Source: Acididesulfobacillus acetoxydans (GTDB lineage: Bacteria; Bacillota; Desulfitobacteriia; Desulfitobacteriales; Desulfitobacteriaceae). From it: 64,000 bases of DNA. The notes under the pieces are model-generated. The model had not been told where the DNA came from, made no database searches, and worked only from the letters and a program-made list of their open reading frames with translations. The translations under genes were made by a program, and so were the position numbers. The DNA is taken from the NCBI RefSeq assembly GCF_900016645.1, contig NZ_CDGJ01000096.1; one strand, 5' to 3'. Below are positions 17,808 through 26,830 of this stretch, in pieces. Within the stretch, counting starts at the first letter, position 1, and every line of letters begins with the position of its first letter.

Positions 17808-19829
17808 TTGAAGACCTATGAGTTGGCAAATTTGCGCAATGTCTGCTTAATTGGGCATGGTGGAGCGGGAAAGACTTCCTTGGCCGAAGCTTTCCTCTTT
17901 ACTTCCGGAGCGACTAATCGCTTGGGAAAAGTGAGCGACGGCAATACCGTCTCCGACTATCTTCCGGAAGAAGTTAAACACAAGATTTCCATCAGTACCA
18001 GCCTGATCCCGGTTGAATGGCAGGGGGTCAAGGTGAACGTGCTGGATACACCGGGCTACTCCGATTTTATGGGCGAGGTGATGAGTGCCCTGAGGGTTTC
18101 GGAATGCGGACTCTTAACGATCTGCGGCGTCTCGGGTTTGGAAGTCCAGGCGGAGATTATATGGGATATTATGGAGGATAGGAAACTCCCCAGAGTGATT
18201 TTCGTCAACAAGCTTGACCGGGAAAATGCTAACTTGGACAAAGTATTGGAGCAGTTACGGACGACGTACCCCCAGGCTCGTTTCGCACCTTTGCAGATAC
18301 CGATCGGTCAAGAAGCCGCTTTCCGGGGCGTTGTGGATATTCTTACGGACAAAGCCTATTATTATGAAGAAAACGGCAGCGGAAAATATACGGGGAAGGA
18401 AATTCCCGCCGAGTTCGCGGATGAGGTGCAGATCCTCAAGGAAACCCTGGCGGAGGCGGTAGCCGAGGGGGATGATGAAGTTCTGGAGAAGTACCTGGAA
18501 GGAGAACCTCTGACTAATGAGGACTTGGTCAAAGCCCTGAAACCGGCCCTGGCCCAAAGCCTGGTCGTGCCCGTTCTCTGCGGTTCGGCCTTTAAAAATA
18601 TCGGAATTGCTCATCTTTTGGACTTCTTGGCGGCCTATGCTCCCGAACCGGCAACGATTAATGAAAAAGCTGCTCTTATCTTCAAAACTCTGGCCGATCC
18701 CTATGTCGGGAAAATGAGCTTTCTCCGGGTGTATAGGGGAAAATTTACGGCTGATACCCTTGTTTTCAATGCCAAACGAGGTTCGGAAGAAAAGATGGGG
18801 CAGCCTTTTTATTTGAGGGGAAAGACCCAGGAGAATGTACAGACCGTCGGGGTCGGAGACATCGCGGTGGTGGCGAAGATGCAGGAAGTCGGTACCGGCG
18901 AGACCTTATGCGCGAAAGATAAGCCGGTTGAATTGGAAGGGATAGAATTCCCGGAACCGACTCTCTCCGTGACTATTGAGCCCAAGAGCAAAGGGGACGA
19001 AGACAAGCTGTCTAATGCGCTGACCCGGCTGGCGGAAGAGGATCCGACGATTCGGGTGAGCAAAAACACGGAGACGAAAGAACAGATTCTGACCGGCTTG
19101 GGAGAGATGCATCTGGAGATCGTCTTGGAAAAGCTTTCGCGTAAATTCGGCGTGGGCGTGAGCATGCGGGTTCCGCGCGTTCCTTACCGGGAAACATTCA
19201 AGAAGTCTGTGCAGGTTGAAGGCAAGCACAAAAAGCAGAGCGGCGGGCACGGGCAGTACGGGCACGTCTGGATTCGTTTGGAACCCAACGAGAACTCGGA
19301 TTTTGAATTTACGGAAGAAGTTTTCGGAGGGGCTGTGCCCAGACAATATTTCCCGGCCGTGGAAAAAGGCATTCGTGAAGCCATGGCGGAAGGGATTCTG
19401 GCCGGCTACCCCGTGACCGGGTTTAAGGTCTGCCTTTACGACGGTTCCTACCATAGTGTTGACTCTTCCGAGATGGCCTTTAAACTGGCTGCGATTCTTG
19501 CCTTTAAGAAGGGCTCGGAATTGGCGAAACCGGTCTTGCTGGAACCCATTGTTGATGTCGAGGTGCGGGTGCCGGAAGTTTTCATGGGCGACGTCATCGG
19601 CGACTTAAATTCTAAACGGGGGCGTGTACTCGGTATGGAAGCCGACGGCAAATACCAGGTGATCAAGGCCCACGTCCCACAGGCTGAAATGATGCGCTAT
19701 GCCATTGACCTTAAGTCGCTGACCCAGGGGAGAGGAAAATTCAGCCTGTCTTTCCTCCGGTATGAGGAAGTTCCGGCCAAAATTTGCGACAGTCTGGTGA
19801 ACAAGCTCAAAGCGGCCCAGCAAGGCTGA
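17808..19829 (+). CDS. EF-G paralogue (translation factor GTPase)
   Basis: Elongation factor G-like protein of 673 residues with a TTG start behind AAGGAGGAG. The G1 loop is GHGGAGKTS (residues 16-24) rather than the AHIDAGKTT of canonical EF-G. The switch I RGITI motif is replaced by HKISIST; G3 is DTPGYSD and G4 is NKLD. Domains II to V follow in normal order, with the EF-G domain IV GGHGQYGHV. There is no rpsL-rpsG-tuf context, so this is the auxiliary EF-G-like subfamily found in many Clostridia. Whether it translocates, recycles ribosomes or has another role is not known from sequence. Confidence 0.85.
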   Translation: MKTYELANLRNVCLIGHGGAGKTSLAEAFLFTSGATNRLGKVSDGNTVSDYLPEEVKHKISISTSLIPVEWQGVKVNVLDTPGYSDFMGEVMSALRVSECGLLTICGVSGLEVQAEIIWDIMEDRKLPRVIFVNKLDRENANLDKVLEQLRTTYPQARFAPLQIPIGQEAAFRGVVDILTDKAYYYEENGSGKYTGKEIPAEFADEVQILKETLAEAVAEGDDEVLEKYLEGEPLTNEDLVKALKPALAQSLVVPVLCGSAFKNIGIAHLLDFLAAYAPEPATINEKAALIFKTLADPYVGKMSFLRVYRGKFTADTLVFNAKRGSEEKMGQPFYLRGKTQENVQTVGVGDIAVVAKMQEVGTGETLCAKDKPVELEGIEFPEPTLSVTIEPKSKGDEDKLSNALTRLAEEDPTIRVSKNTETKEQILTGLGEMHLEIVLEKLSRKFGVGVSMRVPRVPYRETFKKSVQVEGKHKKQSGGHGQYGHVWIRLEPNENSDFEFTEEVFGGAVPRQYFPAVEKGIREAMAEGILAGYPVTGFKVCLYDGSYHSVDSSEMAFKLAAILAFKKGSELAKPVLLEPIVDVEVRVPEVFMGDVIGDLNSKRGRVLGMEADGKYQVIKAHVPQAEMMRYAIDLKSLTQGRGKFSLSFLRYEEVPAKICDSLVNKLKAAQQG

Positions 19830-20150
19830 CCCCAAAAACTTGCCGCAAGCCCCGGTGGCTGCTCGGGGTAAAGCAGCGCGAATCTATTGAGCGTATGAGG
19901 GGGATTTCCTGAGAATTAAGGCAGTTGCGGTGGGCGCTCACTCTTGCGGTGGGCGCTCTTTTTAAGCAGTGAGACTTTTAGTTGTGAGATCTTTAGCTGT
20001 GAGATTTTAGCCATGATTCTGCTGCAGAAACCCCTATTTTTGCCTTTAACGGGCTGCATATAGTGTGATGTATTAAAATGAACTACTAGATATAGCGTGT
20101 AAAATCGCAAAATGATACTTTCTGCACTGGAATCAGCCATGAGATTTTTA

Positions 20151-20330
20151 CCGTGGGATCTTAAGCCGTGGGATCTTAAGCCGTGGGATCTTAAGCCGTG
20201 GGATCTTAAGCCGTGGGATCTTAAGCCGTGGGATCTTAAGCAGTGTGGGATCTTAAGCTGTGGGATCTTAAACGATGTGATCTTAGGCTATACGATCTAA
20301 GCCGCATGATCTTAAGCTCTGTGATCTTAG
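20151..20330 (+). repeat. 15-bp tandem repeat CCGTGGGATCTTAAG
   Basis: Six perfect head-to-tail copies (20151-20240) are followed by about six diverged copies (CAGTGTGGGATCTTAAG, CTGTGGGATCTTAAA and so on) to about 20330. Each perfect unit includes GATC and the palindrome CTTAAG. The unit length is a multiple of three, giving a Pro-Trp-Asp-Leu-Lys repeat in one frame, but no start signal or family supports translation. It ends just upstream of the candidate promoter of the activase gene. Confidence 0.95.
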
Positions 20331-20333
20331 TCG

Positions 20334-20362
20334 CAGACAGAACGTACTGTTTAAGGTATAAT
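20334..20362 (+). promoter_or_regulatory. Candidate sigma-A promoter for the activase gene
   Basis: CAGACA (20334) and TATAAT (20357) are separated by 17 bases; a second TATAAT follows at 20368. The first is about 70 bases upstream of the ATG at 20433. The -10 match is perfect and the -35 match is partial. Confidence 0.45.
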
Positions 20363-20432
20363 TAAGATATAATATCAATGGACTTACTACTAGAGAACAT
20401 AAGAGTGAGTTGTGACTGAGCGGAGGAAGAAC

Positions 20433-23400
20433 ATGGGAGTTCTCAATGTCGGGCTCGATGTTGGTTCCACCACCGTGAAAATGGTGATTCTGGAAGAAGG
20501 AAAGATCATCTTCAAGCAGTACATGCGGCACTTTTCCAACATTAAACAAACTGTGGCCGCCCTGCTGGAAGACGCCAAGAATGTTTTGCAGAGGAACACC
20601 TTGACCATTATGATCACGGGTTCGGGGGGCCTCAATATCTCAGAGAATCTGGACGTGCCTTTCATTCAAGAGGTAATCGCCAGCACCAAGGCTGTGAAAA
20701 GCCTTATTCCCGCGACCGATGCCGCCATCGAGCTGGGGGGAGAGGACGCCAAGATTACTTATTTCGGGGAAGCCATGGAGCAGCGGATGAATGGCACTTG
20801 CGCGGGCGGCACGGGGGCTTTCATAGATCAGATGGCGGCACTCCTCCAGACGGATGCGGCCGGACTCAACGAATTGGCGCAACATCATAAACACATTTAC
20901 CCCATCGCTTCACGCTGCGGCGTTTTTGCCAAGACGGATGTGCAGCCTCTCCTGAACGAAGGGGCGGACAGGGCGGATATCGCGGCTTCCGTCCTGCAGG
21001 CGGTGGTTAACCAAACGATCAGCGGCTTGGCCCAGGGCAGGCCCATTAACGGGCGGGTGGCCTTTTTGGGCGGCCCCTTGCACTTTATGCCGGAACTGCG
21101 CCAACGTTTTGTTGAGACCTTAAAACTCGCTGGGGAGGACATCATTTTCCCGGAGGATTCCCAGTATTTTGTGGCCTGGGGAGCGGCTCTTTCTTCGCGC
21201 TCTGAAGAACCGGTTTCCTTTGAGTGCCTTTATGAAAGGATCCCGGCCATCTATAATTTGAACGGCTCGCAGAGTAATCCTCTGGAGGCGCTCTTTGCGG
21301 ATGAGGAAGAGTACCGGGTCTTTAAGCGGCGGCACGCACAGCATGCCGTGCCGAGAGCGGATCTGGAGACATATGAGGGAGACGCTTTTCTCGGGATTGA
21401 TGCCGGATCGACCACCACAAAAATGGTGCTGGTGGATGAGATGGGGCGTCTGCTGTATTCTTTCTACGGCAGTAATAAGGGAAATCCCCTCAAGTCGACG
21501 GTTGAAGCGTTAAAAACCTTGTACCGCAAACTCAATGCGCGTACCCGGATTGCTTATGCGGCCGTGACCGGCTACGGGGAGCACTTGATTAAGTCAGCAC
21601 TGAAAGTGGACATAGGCGAGATTGAGACGGTGGCCCACTACAAGGCGGCGGACTTCTTTCTGCCGGGAGTCGATTTCGTTTTAGACATCGGCGGCCAGGA
21701 CATGAAATGCCTGATTGTGAAAAACGGGGTTATTGATTCGATTATGCTCAATGAAGCCTGTTCTTCCGGCTGCGGATCGTTTATTGAAACGTTTGCCAAC
21801 TCTTTGAATTACGATGTCAAGGATTTTGCCCGGATCGGCTTGGCGGCCAAGAAACCGGTCGATCTGGGAACGCGCTGTACGGTCTTTATGAATTCCAAAG
21901 TCAAGCAGGCGCAAAAAGAAGGGGCGGAGGTGAGCGATATTTCGGCCGGAATATCACTCTCCGTCATCAAGAATGCACTGTTCAAGGTCATTCGTCTGCG
22001 CAGCACGGAGGAGTTGGGAGAGAAGATCGTCGTTCAGGGGGGGACCTTTTACAATGATGTCGTCCTGCGTTCTTTGGAGAAACTGATCGGCCGCGAGGTG
22101 GTGCGTCCGGATATTGCCGGTCTCATGGGGGCTTTCGGGGCGGCTCTCCTGGCCAAAGAAAGTTTCGCGGCCGGACGGGAGACGACTCTCCTGGAGGCGG
22201 CAAGACTGGACGGATTCAGGGCACAGACGGAAATGAAACGTTGTGGACGGTGCGGAAATAACTGTGTCGTCACAGTAAACCGTTTTCCGGACGGCGGCGA
22301 GTTCTATTCCGGTAATCGCTGTGAACGCGGGGCCGGCCGGGAGAGGACAAAGACGGATGTACCGAACATCTACGAGTACAAGTACCATCGGGTCTTCAAC
22401 TACCGGCCTCTGGCGGAACAAGAAGCGCCTCGGGGTGTGATCGGTTTACCTCGTGTGCTCAATATGTATGAGGATTATCCCTTCTGGTTCACATTTTTTA
22501 CCGAGTTGGGTTACCGGGTGCTTCTCTCGGGACGTTCTTCCAAGCGGATCTATGAACTCGGGATGGAGACCATTCCTTCGGAATCCGCCTGTTATCCGGC
22601 TAAGCTGGTGCACGGACATATTGCTGACTTGGTGCGCAAGGGAGTTCGGAAAATCTTTTATCCCAGTATTCCCAACAATATTCCTGAAGATCCGGGAGCG
22701 AATAATAAGTACAACTGTCCGATCGTCACCTCTTACCCGGAAACGATTCGGGCCAACATGGACATCCTGAGGGAGGTTACCTTTTATCATCCGTTTTTGC
22801 CCCTGGACATGCCCACGCGCTTGACGCGCCGTTTGGCGGCGGAATTAAGCCCCGAAGGGCTTTCGAAACGGGAGATTGTGTCGGCGGTTCGGCGCGCTTA
22901 TGAAGAACTGGACAGGTATAAAGAGGATGTCCGGCACAAAGGTGAAGAGATCCTGCACTACATTGAGGAGCACGGAAGTAAAGGAATTCTCCTCGCGGGC
23001 AGGCCTTACCACGTCGACCCGGAAATCAATCACGGGATACCGGAGATGATTCAGGCCTACGGTTTCGCGGTACTGTCCGAAGACGCCCTTCGCCATCTCG
23101 ACCAAGTGGAGCGTCCCCTGCGGGTTGTGGACCAATGGGTTTATCATTCCAGGCTCTACGCGGCGGCCACTTACGTGGCCAAACACAAAGACATCGAATT
23201 GGTTCAGCTCAATTCCTTCGGCTGTGGTCTGGATGCGGTGACTTCCGACCAAGTGAAAGAAATCCTGGACCGTTACGGCCGGATTTACACGGTTTTAAAA
23301 ATTGATGAGATCAATAATTTGGGTGCGGCCAGGATTCGGATTCGGTCCCTGATTGCGGCCATCAATGAACGGGACAAGAGGAATTTCGTCCCTCGGCGCT

Positions 23401-24692
23401 TGGCTGAACCGCAGGCCAGGGTGCCGTTTACCGAGGAAATGAAAGCAAAACACACGATCCTGGCTCCCCAGATGTCACCCATTCACTTTCAATTTCTCAA
23501 GACTACTTTTGAACAGGAAGGGTACCGCATCGAGATTCTGCCTTCGGTGGACAAAGCGGCGATCGACGAGGGCTTGCGTTTTGTGCATAATGACGCCTGT
23601 TATCCCGCCATCATCGTCGTCGGTCAACTGATGAAGGCCTTGCGTTCGGGCAAATACGACTTAAATAATACCTCCGCCATCATTTCTCAAACGGGGGGCG
23701 GCTGTCGGGCTACCAACTATATTGCCTTTATCCGCAAAGCCTTGAAAGACGCGGGTATGGCCCAAGTCCCGGTGATTTCCCTGAGCACGGGCGCGGGTGG
23801 TCTGGAGAAAAATCCCGGCTTTAAACTCACGCTCAGATTATTTAACCAGATGCTCAGAGCTTTGGTCTACGGCGATCTCTTTATGCGCGTTCTTTACCGG
23901 GTACGGCCTTACGAAAAAGTCCCCGGTTCGGCGGACAAACTCTATGAGTACTGGGTGGAAAAGTGCCAGGCCCAGCTGCGTTCCGGCGGGAAAAAAGGTT
24001 TCAAGGAGAACATATATGGGATCGTGCGGGCTTTTGATCGGTTGGAGATTTATGAGGATCGGGTCAAACCGAGAGTGGGAGTAGTGGGGGAAATCCTGGT
24101 GAAATTCCACCCCACGGCTAACAATAATATTGTTGGGCTCCTGGAAGCGGAGGGAGCCGAGGCGGTCGTCCCTGACCTGATCGATTTTCTTTTGTACGGA
24201 GCCTATGACGCGAAGGTCAAGTATGAGCTTCTCTCCGGAAGCTTTTCCGGCATGTTGGGTGGTTTTCTCACCATCAGCCGCATTGAAGCTTTCCGCAAGG
24301 ACATGAGAAAAGCTTTGACGGAGAGCCGGCGTTTTGAGCCGCCCCATACCATCGAACAGATTGCCCATCTGGCCGAGCGTCATCTTTCCCTGGCTAACCA
24401 GACCGGAGAGGGCTGGTTCCTGACCGGGGAGATGGTCGAACTCATGCATAGCGGGGTCAATAATGTGGTCTGTCTGCAGCCTTTTGCCTGTTTGCCCAAT
24501 CACATCACCGGTAAAGGGATGGTCCGGGAGCTGAGGAGAGCCTATCCGGATTCCAATATTGCGCCTATCGATTACGATCCGGGAGCCAGTGAGGTTAACC
24601 AACTCAACCGGATCAAATTGATGTTGGCGGTGGCCCGGGAGCATCTGGGCGAATTGCCTGCCCAAGCAGCCGGGAACAAGTCGACCCCTTGA
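20433..24692 (+). CDS. Acyl-CoA dehydratase activase-related protein (BadF/BcrA plus DUF2229)
   Basis: 1419-residue protein combining two ASKHA-type activase domains with 2-hydroxyacyl-CoA dehydratase-like regions. Phosphate-binding motifs are LDVGSTTVKM (about residue 5) and IDAGSTTTKM (about 321). Cysteines likely to hold [4Fe-4S] clusters occur in NGTCAGGTGAF and ASRCGVF, and again in NEACSSGCGSF and GTRCTVF. A four-Cys segment, RCGRCGNNC with GNRC, sits near residue 603. The DUF2229 part begins about 668 and a dehydratase-subunit-like part follows. Such giant proteins are common in anaerobic Bacillota and their substrate is not established. ATG 20433 was chosen for its GGAGG site at seven bases; the frame also has a GTG at 20412. 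Confidence 0.88.
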   Translation: MGVLNVGLDVGSTTVKMVILEEGKIIFKQYMRHFSNIKQTVAALLEDAKNVLQRNTLTIMITGSGGLNISENLDVPFIQEVIASTKAVKSLIPATDAAIELGGEDAKITYFGEAMEQRMNGTCAGGTGAFIDQMAALLQTDAAGLNELAQHHKHIYPIASRCGVFAKTDVQPLLNEGADRADIAASVLQAVVNQTISGLAQGRPINGRVAFLGGPLHFMPELRQRFVETLKLAGEDIIFPEDSQYFVAWGAALSSRSEEPVSFECLYERIPAIYNLNGSQSNPLEALFADEEEYRVFKRRHAQHAVPRADLETYEGDAFLGIDAGSTTTKMVLVDEMGRLLYSFYGSNKGNPLKSTVEALKTLYRKLNARTRIAYAAVTGYGEHLIKSALKVDIGEIETVAHYKAADFFLPGVDFVLDIGGQDMKCLIVKNGVIDSIMLNEACSSGCGSFIETFANSLNYDVKDFARIGLAAKKPVDLGTRCTVFMNSKVKQAQKEGAEVSDISAGISLSVIKNALFKVIRLRSTEELGEKIVVQGGTFYNDVVLRSLEKLIGREVVRPDIAGLMGAFGAALLAKESFAAGRETTLLEAARLDGFRAQTEMKRCGRCGNNCVVTVNRFPDGGEFYSGNRCERGAGRERTKTDVPNIYEYKYHRVFNYRPLAEQEAPRGVIGLPRVLNMYEDYPFWFTFFTELGYRVLLSGRSSKRIYELGMETIPSESACYPAKLVHGHIADLVRKGVRKIFYPSIPNNIPEDPGANNKYNCPIVTSYPETIRANMDILREVTFYHPFLPLDMPTRLTRRLAAELSPEGLSKREIVSAVRRAYEELDRYKEDVRHKGEEILHYIEEHGSKGILLAGRPYHVDPEINHGIPEMIQAYGFAVLSEDALRHLDQVERPLRVVDQWVYHSRLYAAATYVAKHKDIELVQLNSFGCGLDAVTSDQVKEILDRYGRIYTVLKIDEINNLGAARIRIRSLIAAINERDKRNFVPRRLAEPQARVPFTEEMKAKHTILAPQMSPIHFQFLKTTFEQEGYRIEILPSVDKAAIDEGLRFVHNDACYPAIIVVGQLMKALRSGKYDLNNTSAIISQTGGGCRATNYIAFIRKALKDAGMAQVPVISLSTGAGGLEKNPGFKLTLRLFNQMLRALVYGDLFMRVLYRVRPYEKVPGSADKLYEYWVEKCQAQLRSGGKKGFKENIYGIVRAFDRLEIYEDRVKPRVGVVGEILVKFHPTANNNIVGLLEAEGAEAVVPDLIDFLLYGAYDAKVKYELLSGSFSGMLGGFLTISRIEAFRKDMRKALTESRRFEPPHTIEQIAHLAERHLSLANQTGEGWFLTGEMVELMHSGVNNVVCLQPFACLPNHITGKGMVRELRRAYPDSNIAPIDYDPGASEVNQLNRIKLMLAVAREHLGELPAQAAGNKSTP

Positions 24693-24765
24693 CGGCCGAT
24701 TATCTTCGAGACATATTAGAGACATAAAGGTATCTTCCGGGCAGACGGTAAGACATTGTTTAATG

Positions 24766-26409
24766 TCAGTCTTTGGGAAGCCGGACATCGAGGATGTATC
24801 TCAGCTTAAGGCCCAACTGCAGCTTGAGTCGGTCCTCTGGGTCGGATGGTTTCAAACCGGTCAATTCTTCGATTTTGCGCAGGCGGTGGCGCAGCGTTTG
24901 GCGGTGTATGCCGAGCTGTTCTGCCGCCTGCTTAATGTTGCCCTGAAAGTTGAGGAAGGTTTCCAGGGTGAGCAGGAGTGCCTTTTGCCCGCGTTCGCCC
25001 GGAGCGGCCAGCGGAGCCAGGGTCTCCTGATAAAACGCGGTCTGGCTTTCTCTGCCGGCGCAGAGCAGAAGCCGGTAGACGCCCAAGTCCCGGTAAAGCG
25101 CCAGGGTATCTCGCCGACCCAACGCCCGGTTGACGGTGAGGGAGGACGCCGCTTCCCGATAAGCCTGCGGGACCTGGGACAGGTCGCGATATAAGCCGCC
25201 GCTGGCGATGGATAGGGTTGGGCCGGCCAGGGCTTTCTTAATAGTTTCTTTGAGGGCGAACAGGGTTGCTTGCAATTGGTTCGGGTCCTCGCGCGGGGAC
25301 GGTTGCCAAAAGACGACGACTGTTTCGCCCCTCACCTTTGCTATGGGGCGGCAGCCACGGTGGTAGAAAAAGGGCCGGACCGAGGCGAGGAGAGTTTCCC
25401 GGTAAGCGGGAGCGGCTCCTTCGTCAGTGACGGAATCTATTCCCAGCACGATCAGGGCAAAGCTGTGTCCGGGCTCGTAACCGAGACGCCGAGCCCGTCT
25501 TTCCAGGGCTTCTCCGGAGGGAAAAGCGCCGTTGAGCATATCCTCAAGAAAATCGCCGCGGGTGCGGTTCTCTGCTTCCAGGACGGCTTGCTCTTTGAGA
25601 ATTTCCAAGGCGGTTACGGTGGCCGCCTGGCGAATAGCCATTTCATCCATTTCATCGATACTATCGATAACATCCATGGCATCGATGTTATCCATGTTAT
25701 CCAGCGCAGGGCTATTCGGAGGCCCTTCCTGCGGACGGGTGAGTACGGAGATGTAACCGTAGACTTTGTTACCGACGGCGACGGGCACGGTCTTCAGGAG
25801 CGCAGTTTGTGGGGACGCGGTCTCTTGTGAGCCTGTCTGTGTGGAAATGGGCCCGGGTTCCGGATGCTCTGCCAGGACGGTGCCGGTTTCATTTTGGATA
25901 CGCACGGGCCGCTTGATGAGTTGGCTCAAGGTTTGGGCGACCGCCGGCAGACCTCGGTTGGCCAGGATTACCTGAGTAAATTCATGGTTCATGCGTTCCG
26001 AATACTGCAGACGTTCCATTTGCCGTCCGATGATTCGTCTGAGTATGGTTTGAGTGAGGGCGGAAAAAGCTAAGTCCTGGGGCAAGAGGATGAGCGGCAA
26101 GGCGTGGGTATCGGCCTGTGTCCGCAGGACCGACGGGATATCGCGGATATAGAAACCGGTCTGGATGGCCAAAGCGGCTAGGCCCTTGGCGGCTAAGGCC
26201 GGAATGAGGTGTTCCTGTAATCCGGGGTCCTGTTCCAGGCCGAAGGCCGTGGTGACCAGGAGTTCTCCCGCCCGGAGCAACTGGATCTCGTCCAGCACTT
26301 CCAGAACACTCACCCAGGTAATTTCCCTGTCCAAGCCTGTTTCCCCGGCCACGACCCTAGCCCGGCGCAGGATTTCCATGTCCAAAGCTTCTCTCACTGT
26401 CAGAATCAT
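24766..26409 (-). CDS. PucR-family transcriptional regulator
   Basis: 547-residue regulator. An N-terminal PucR domain (MILTVREALDMEILRRARVV through about 125) is followed by a GGDEF-like central region and a C-terminal PucR/CdaR helix-turn-helix ending in NIKQAAEQLGIHRQTLRHRLRKIEELTGL. The start at 26409 has GGAGG six bases upstream. The frame extends another 47 codons, but that stretch translates the 33-bp upstream repeats and lacks a ribosome site. Near residue 200 is an Asp/Met/Ile-rich run (DNMDNIDAMDVIDSIDEMDEM) not typical of the family. It is divergent from kdd and is the obvious candidate regulator of the lysine genes, by position only. Confidence 0.9.
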   Translation of the reverse strand: MILTVREALDMEILRRARVVAGETGLDREITWVSVLEVLDEIQLLRAGELLVTTAFGLEQDPGLQEHLIPALAAKGLAALAIQTGFYIRDIPSVLRTQADTHALPLILLPQDLAFSALTQTILRRIIGRQMERLQYSERMNHEFTQVILANRGLPAVAQTLSQLIKRPVRIQNETGTVLAEHPEPGPISTQTGSQETASPQTALLKTVPVAVGNKVYGYISVLTRPQEGPPNSPALDNMDNIDAMDVIDSIDEMDEMAIRQAATVTALEILKEQAVLEAENRTRGDFLEDMLNGAFPSGEALERRARRLGYEPGHSFALIVLGIDSVTDEGAAPAYRETLLASVRPFFYHRGCRPIAKVRGETVVVFWQPSPREDPNQLQATLFALKETIKKALAGPTLSIASGGLYRDLSQVPQAYREAASSLTVNRALGRRDTLALYRDLGVYRLLLCAGRESQTAFYQETLAPLAAPGERGQKALLLTLETFLNFQGNIKQAAEQLGIHRQTLRHRLRKIEELTGLKPSDPEDRLKLQLGLKLRYILDVRLPKD

Positions 26410-26455
26410 CTGCTTCCTCCATATCTTACTGCTCTTGTGACCGGTGATGGTCGGG

Positions 26456-26554
26456 ATGAACCCGGAGGCGGGGACCAAGGTAAAGTTAATGAACCCGGAT
26501 GCGGAGACAAGGGCAAAGTTGATGAACCCGAACCCCTGAACCAAGGCCAAGATT
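26456..26554 (+). repeat. Three 33-bp tandem repeats upstream of pucR
   Basis: Units begin ATGAACCCGGA at 26456 and 26489, and a more diverged ATGAACCCGAA at 26522. Each runs through a ...AAGGxAAAGTT-like end. They lie in the 5' leader of pucR and are in phase with its reading frame, which is why the frame appears extended. Confidence 0.85.
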
Positions 26555-26629
26555 GGGAGTTCCCGGCAGAAAAGAACTGAGATGAACCTGAACGTCAGGA
26601 TTCCGGATAAGAAGTGACACTCTGGTTAT

Positions 26630-26658
26630 ATTTTAAAGGTTTTCCCCGGATTGGACAA
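26630..26658 (-). promoter_or_regulatory. Candidate sigma-A promoter for pucR
   Basis: On the minus strand TTGTCC (26658-26653) and TAAAAT (26635-26630) are 17 bases apart. The implied transcript would carry a leader of about 210 bases including the 33-bp repeats. Confidence 0.4.
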
Positions 26659-26830
26659 GATCTGAGCATATACCGCACCGCAACTGTCCATAATGGATAA
26701 GATACGGGGAACAAAATGGCCATGGTGGGCATTGCCCAGAAGGTCGGGCCGCGCTAGACTGGAAAGTACAGGGAACCGCTCCTGCTTGTAGAAGTGGGAG
26801 TCTAACGGTTGGATGAAAGGAGTTTGAATC

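Larger units (their letters stand above)
19830..20432. other. Intergenic repeat region before the activase gene
   Basis: 603 bases without a supportable gene. From 19930 to 19965 it holds a duplicated TTGCGGTGGGCGCTC segment. From 19963 to 20010 are degenerate copies of a GTGAGATCTTTAG unit resembling the downstream 15-bp array. The array itself and a candidate promoter are listed separately. Confidence 0.6.
26410..26830. other. Divergent pucR-kdd intergenic region
   Basis: 421 bases. Contents are three 33-bp repeats (26456-26554), a candidate pucR promoter, and a perfect inverted repeat TCCAT-A-ATGGA at 26687-26697 that could serve as an operator. AAAGGAG for kdd lies at 26816-26822. No clear kdd promoter was recognised. 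Confidence 0.5.

Noticed and set aside
20112..20300. A 62-codon open frame encoding repeated PWDLK
   Set aside because: It is a direct translation of the 15-bp tandem repeat, which is a multiple of three; no start signal, and copies decay without regard to codon position.
15744..20432. CRISPR array candidates in the repeat-rich intergenic regions
   Set aside because: Repeats are directly adjacent without unique spacers and no cas genes are present.
26410..26550. Earlier start of pucR adding 47 residues (repeated GFINF text)
   Set aside because: The extension translates the 33-bp leader repeats; the strong GGAGG site and the normal PucR-domain N-terminus point to 26409.
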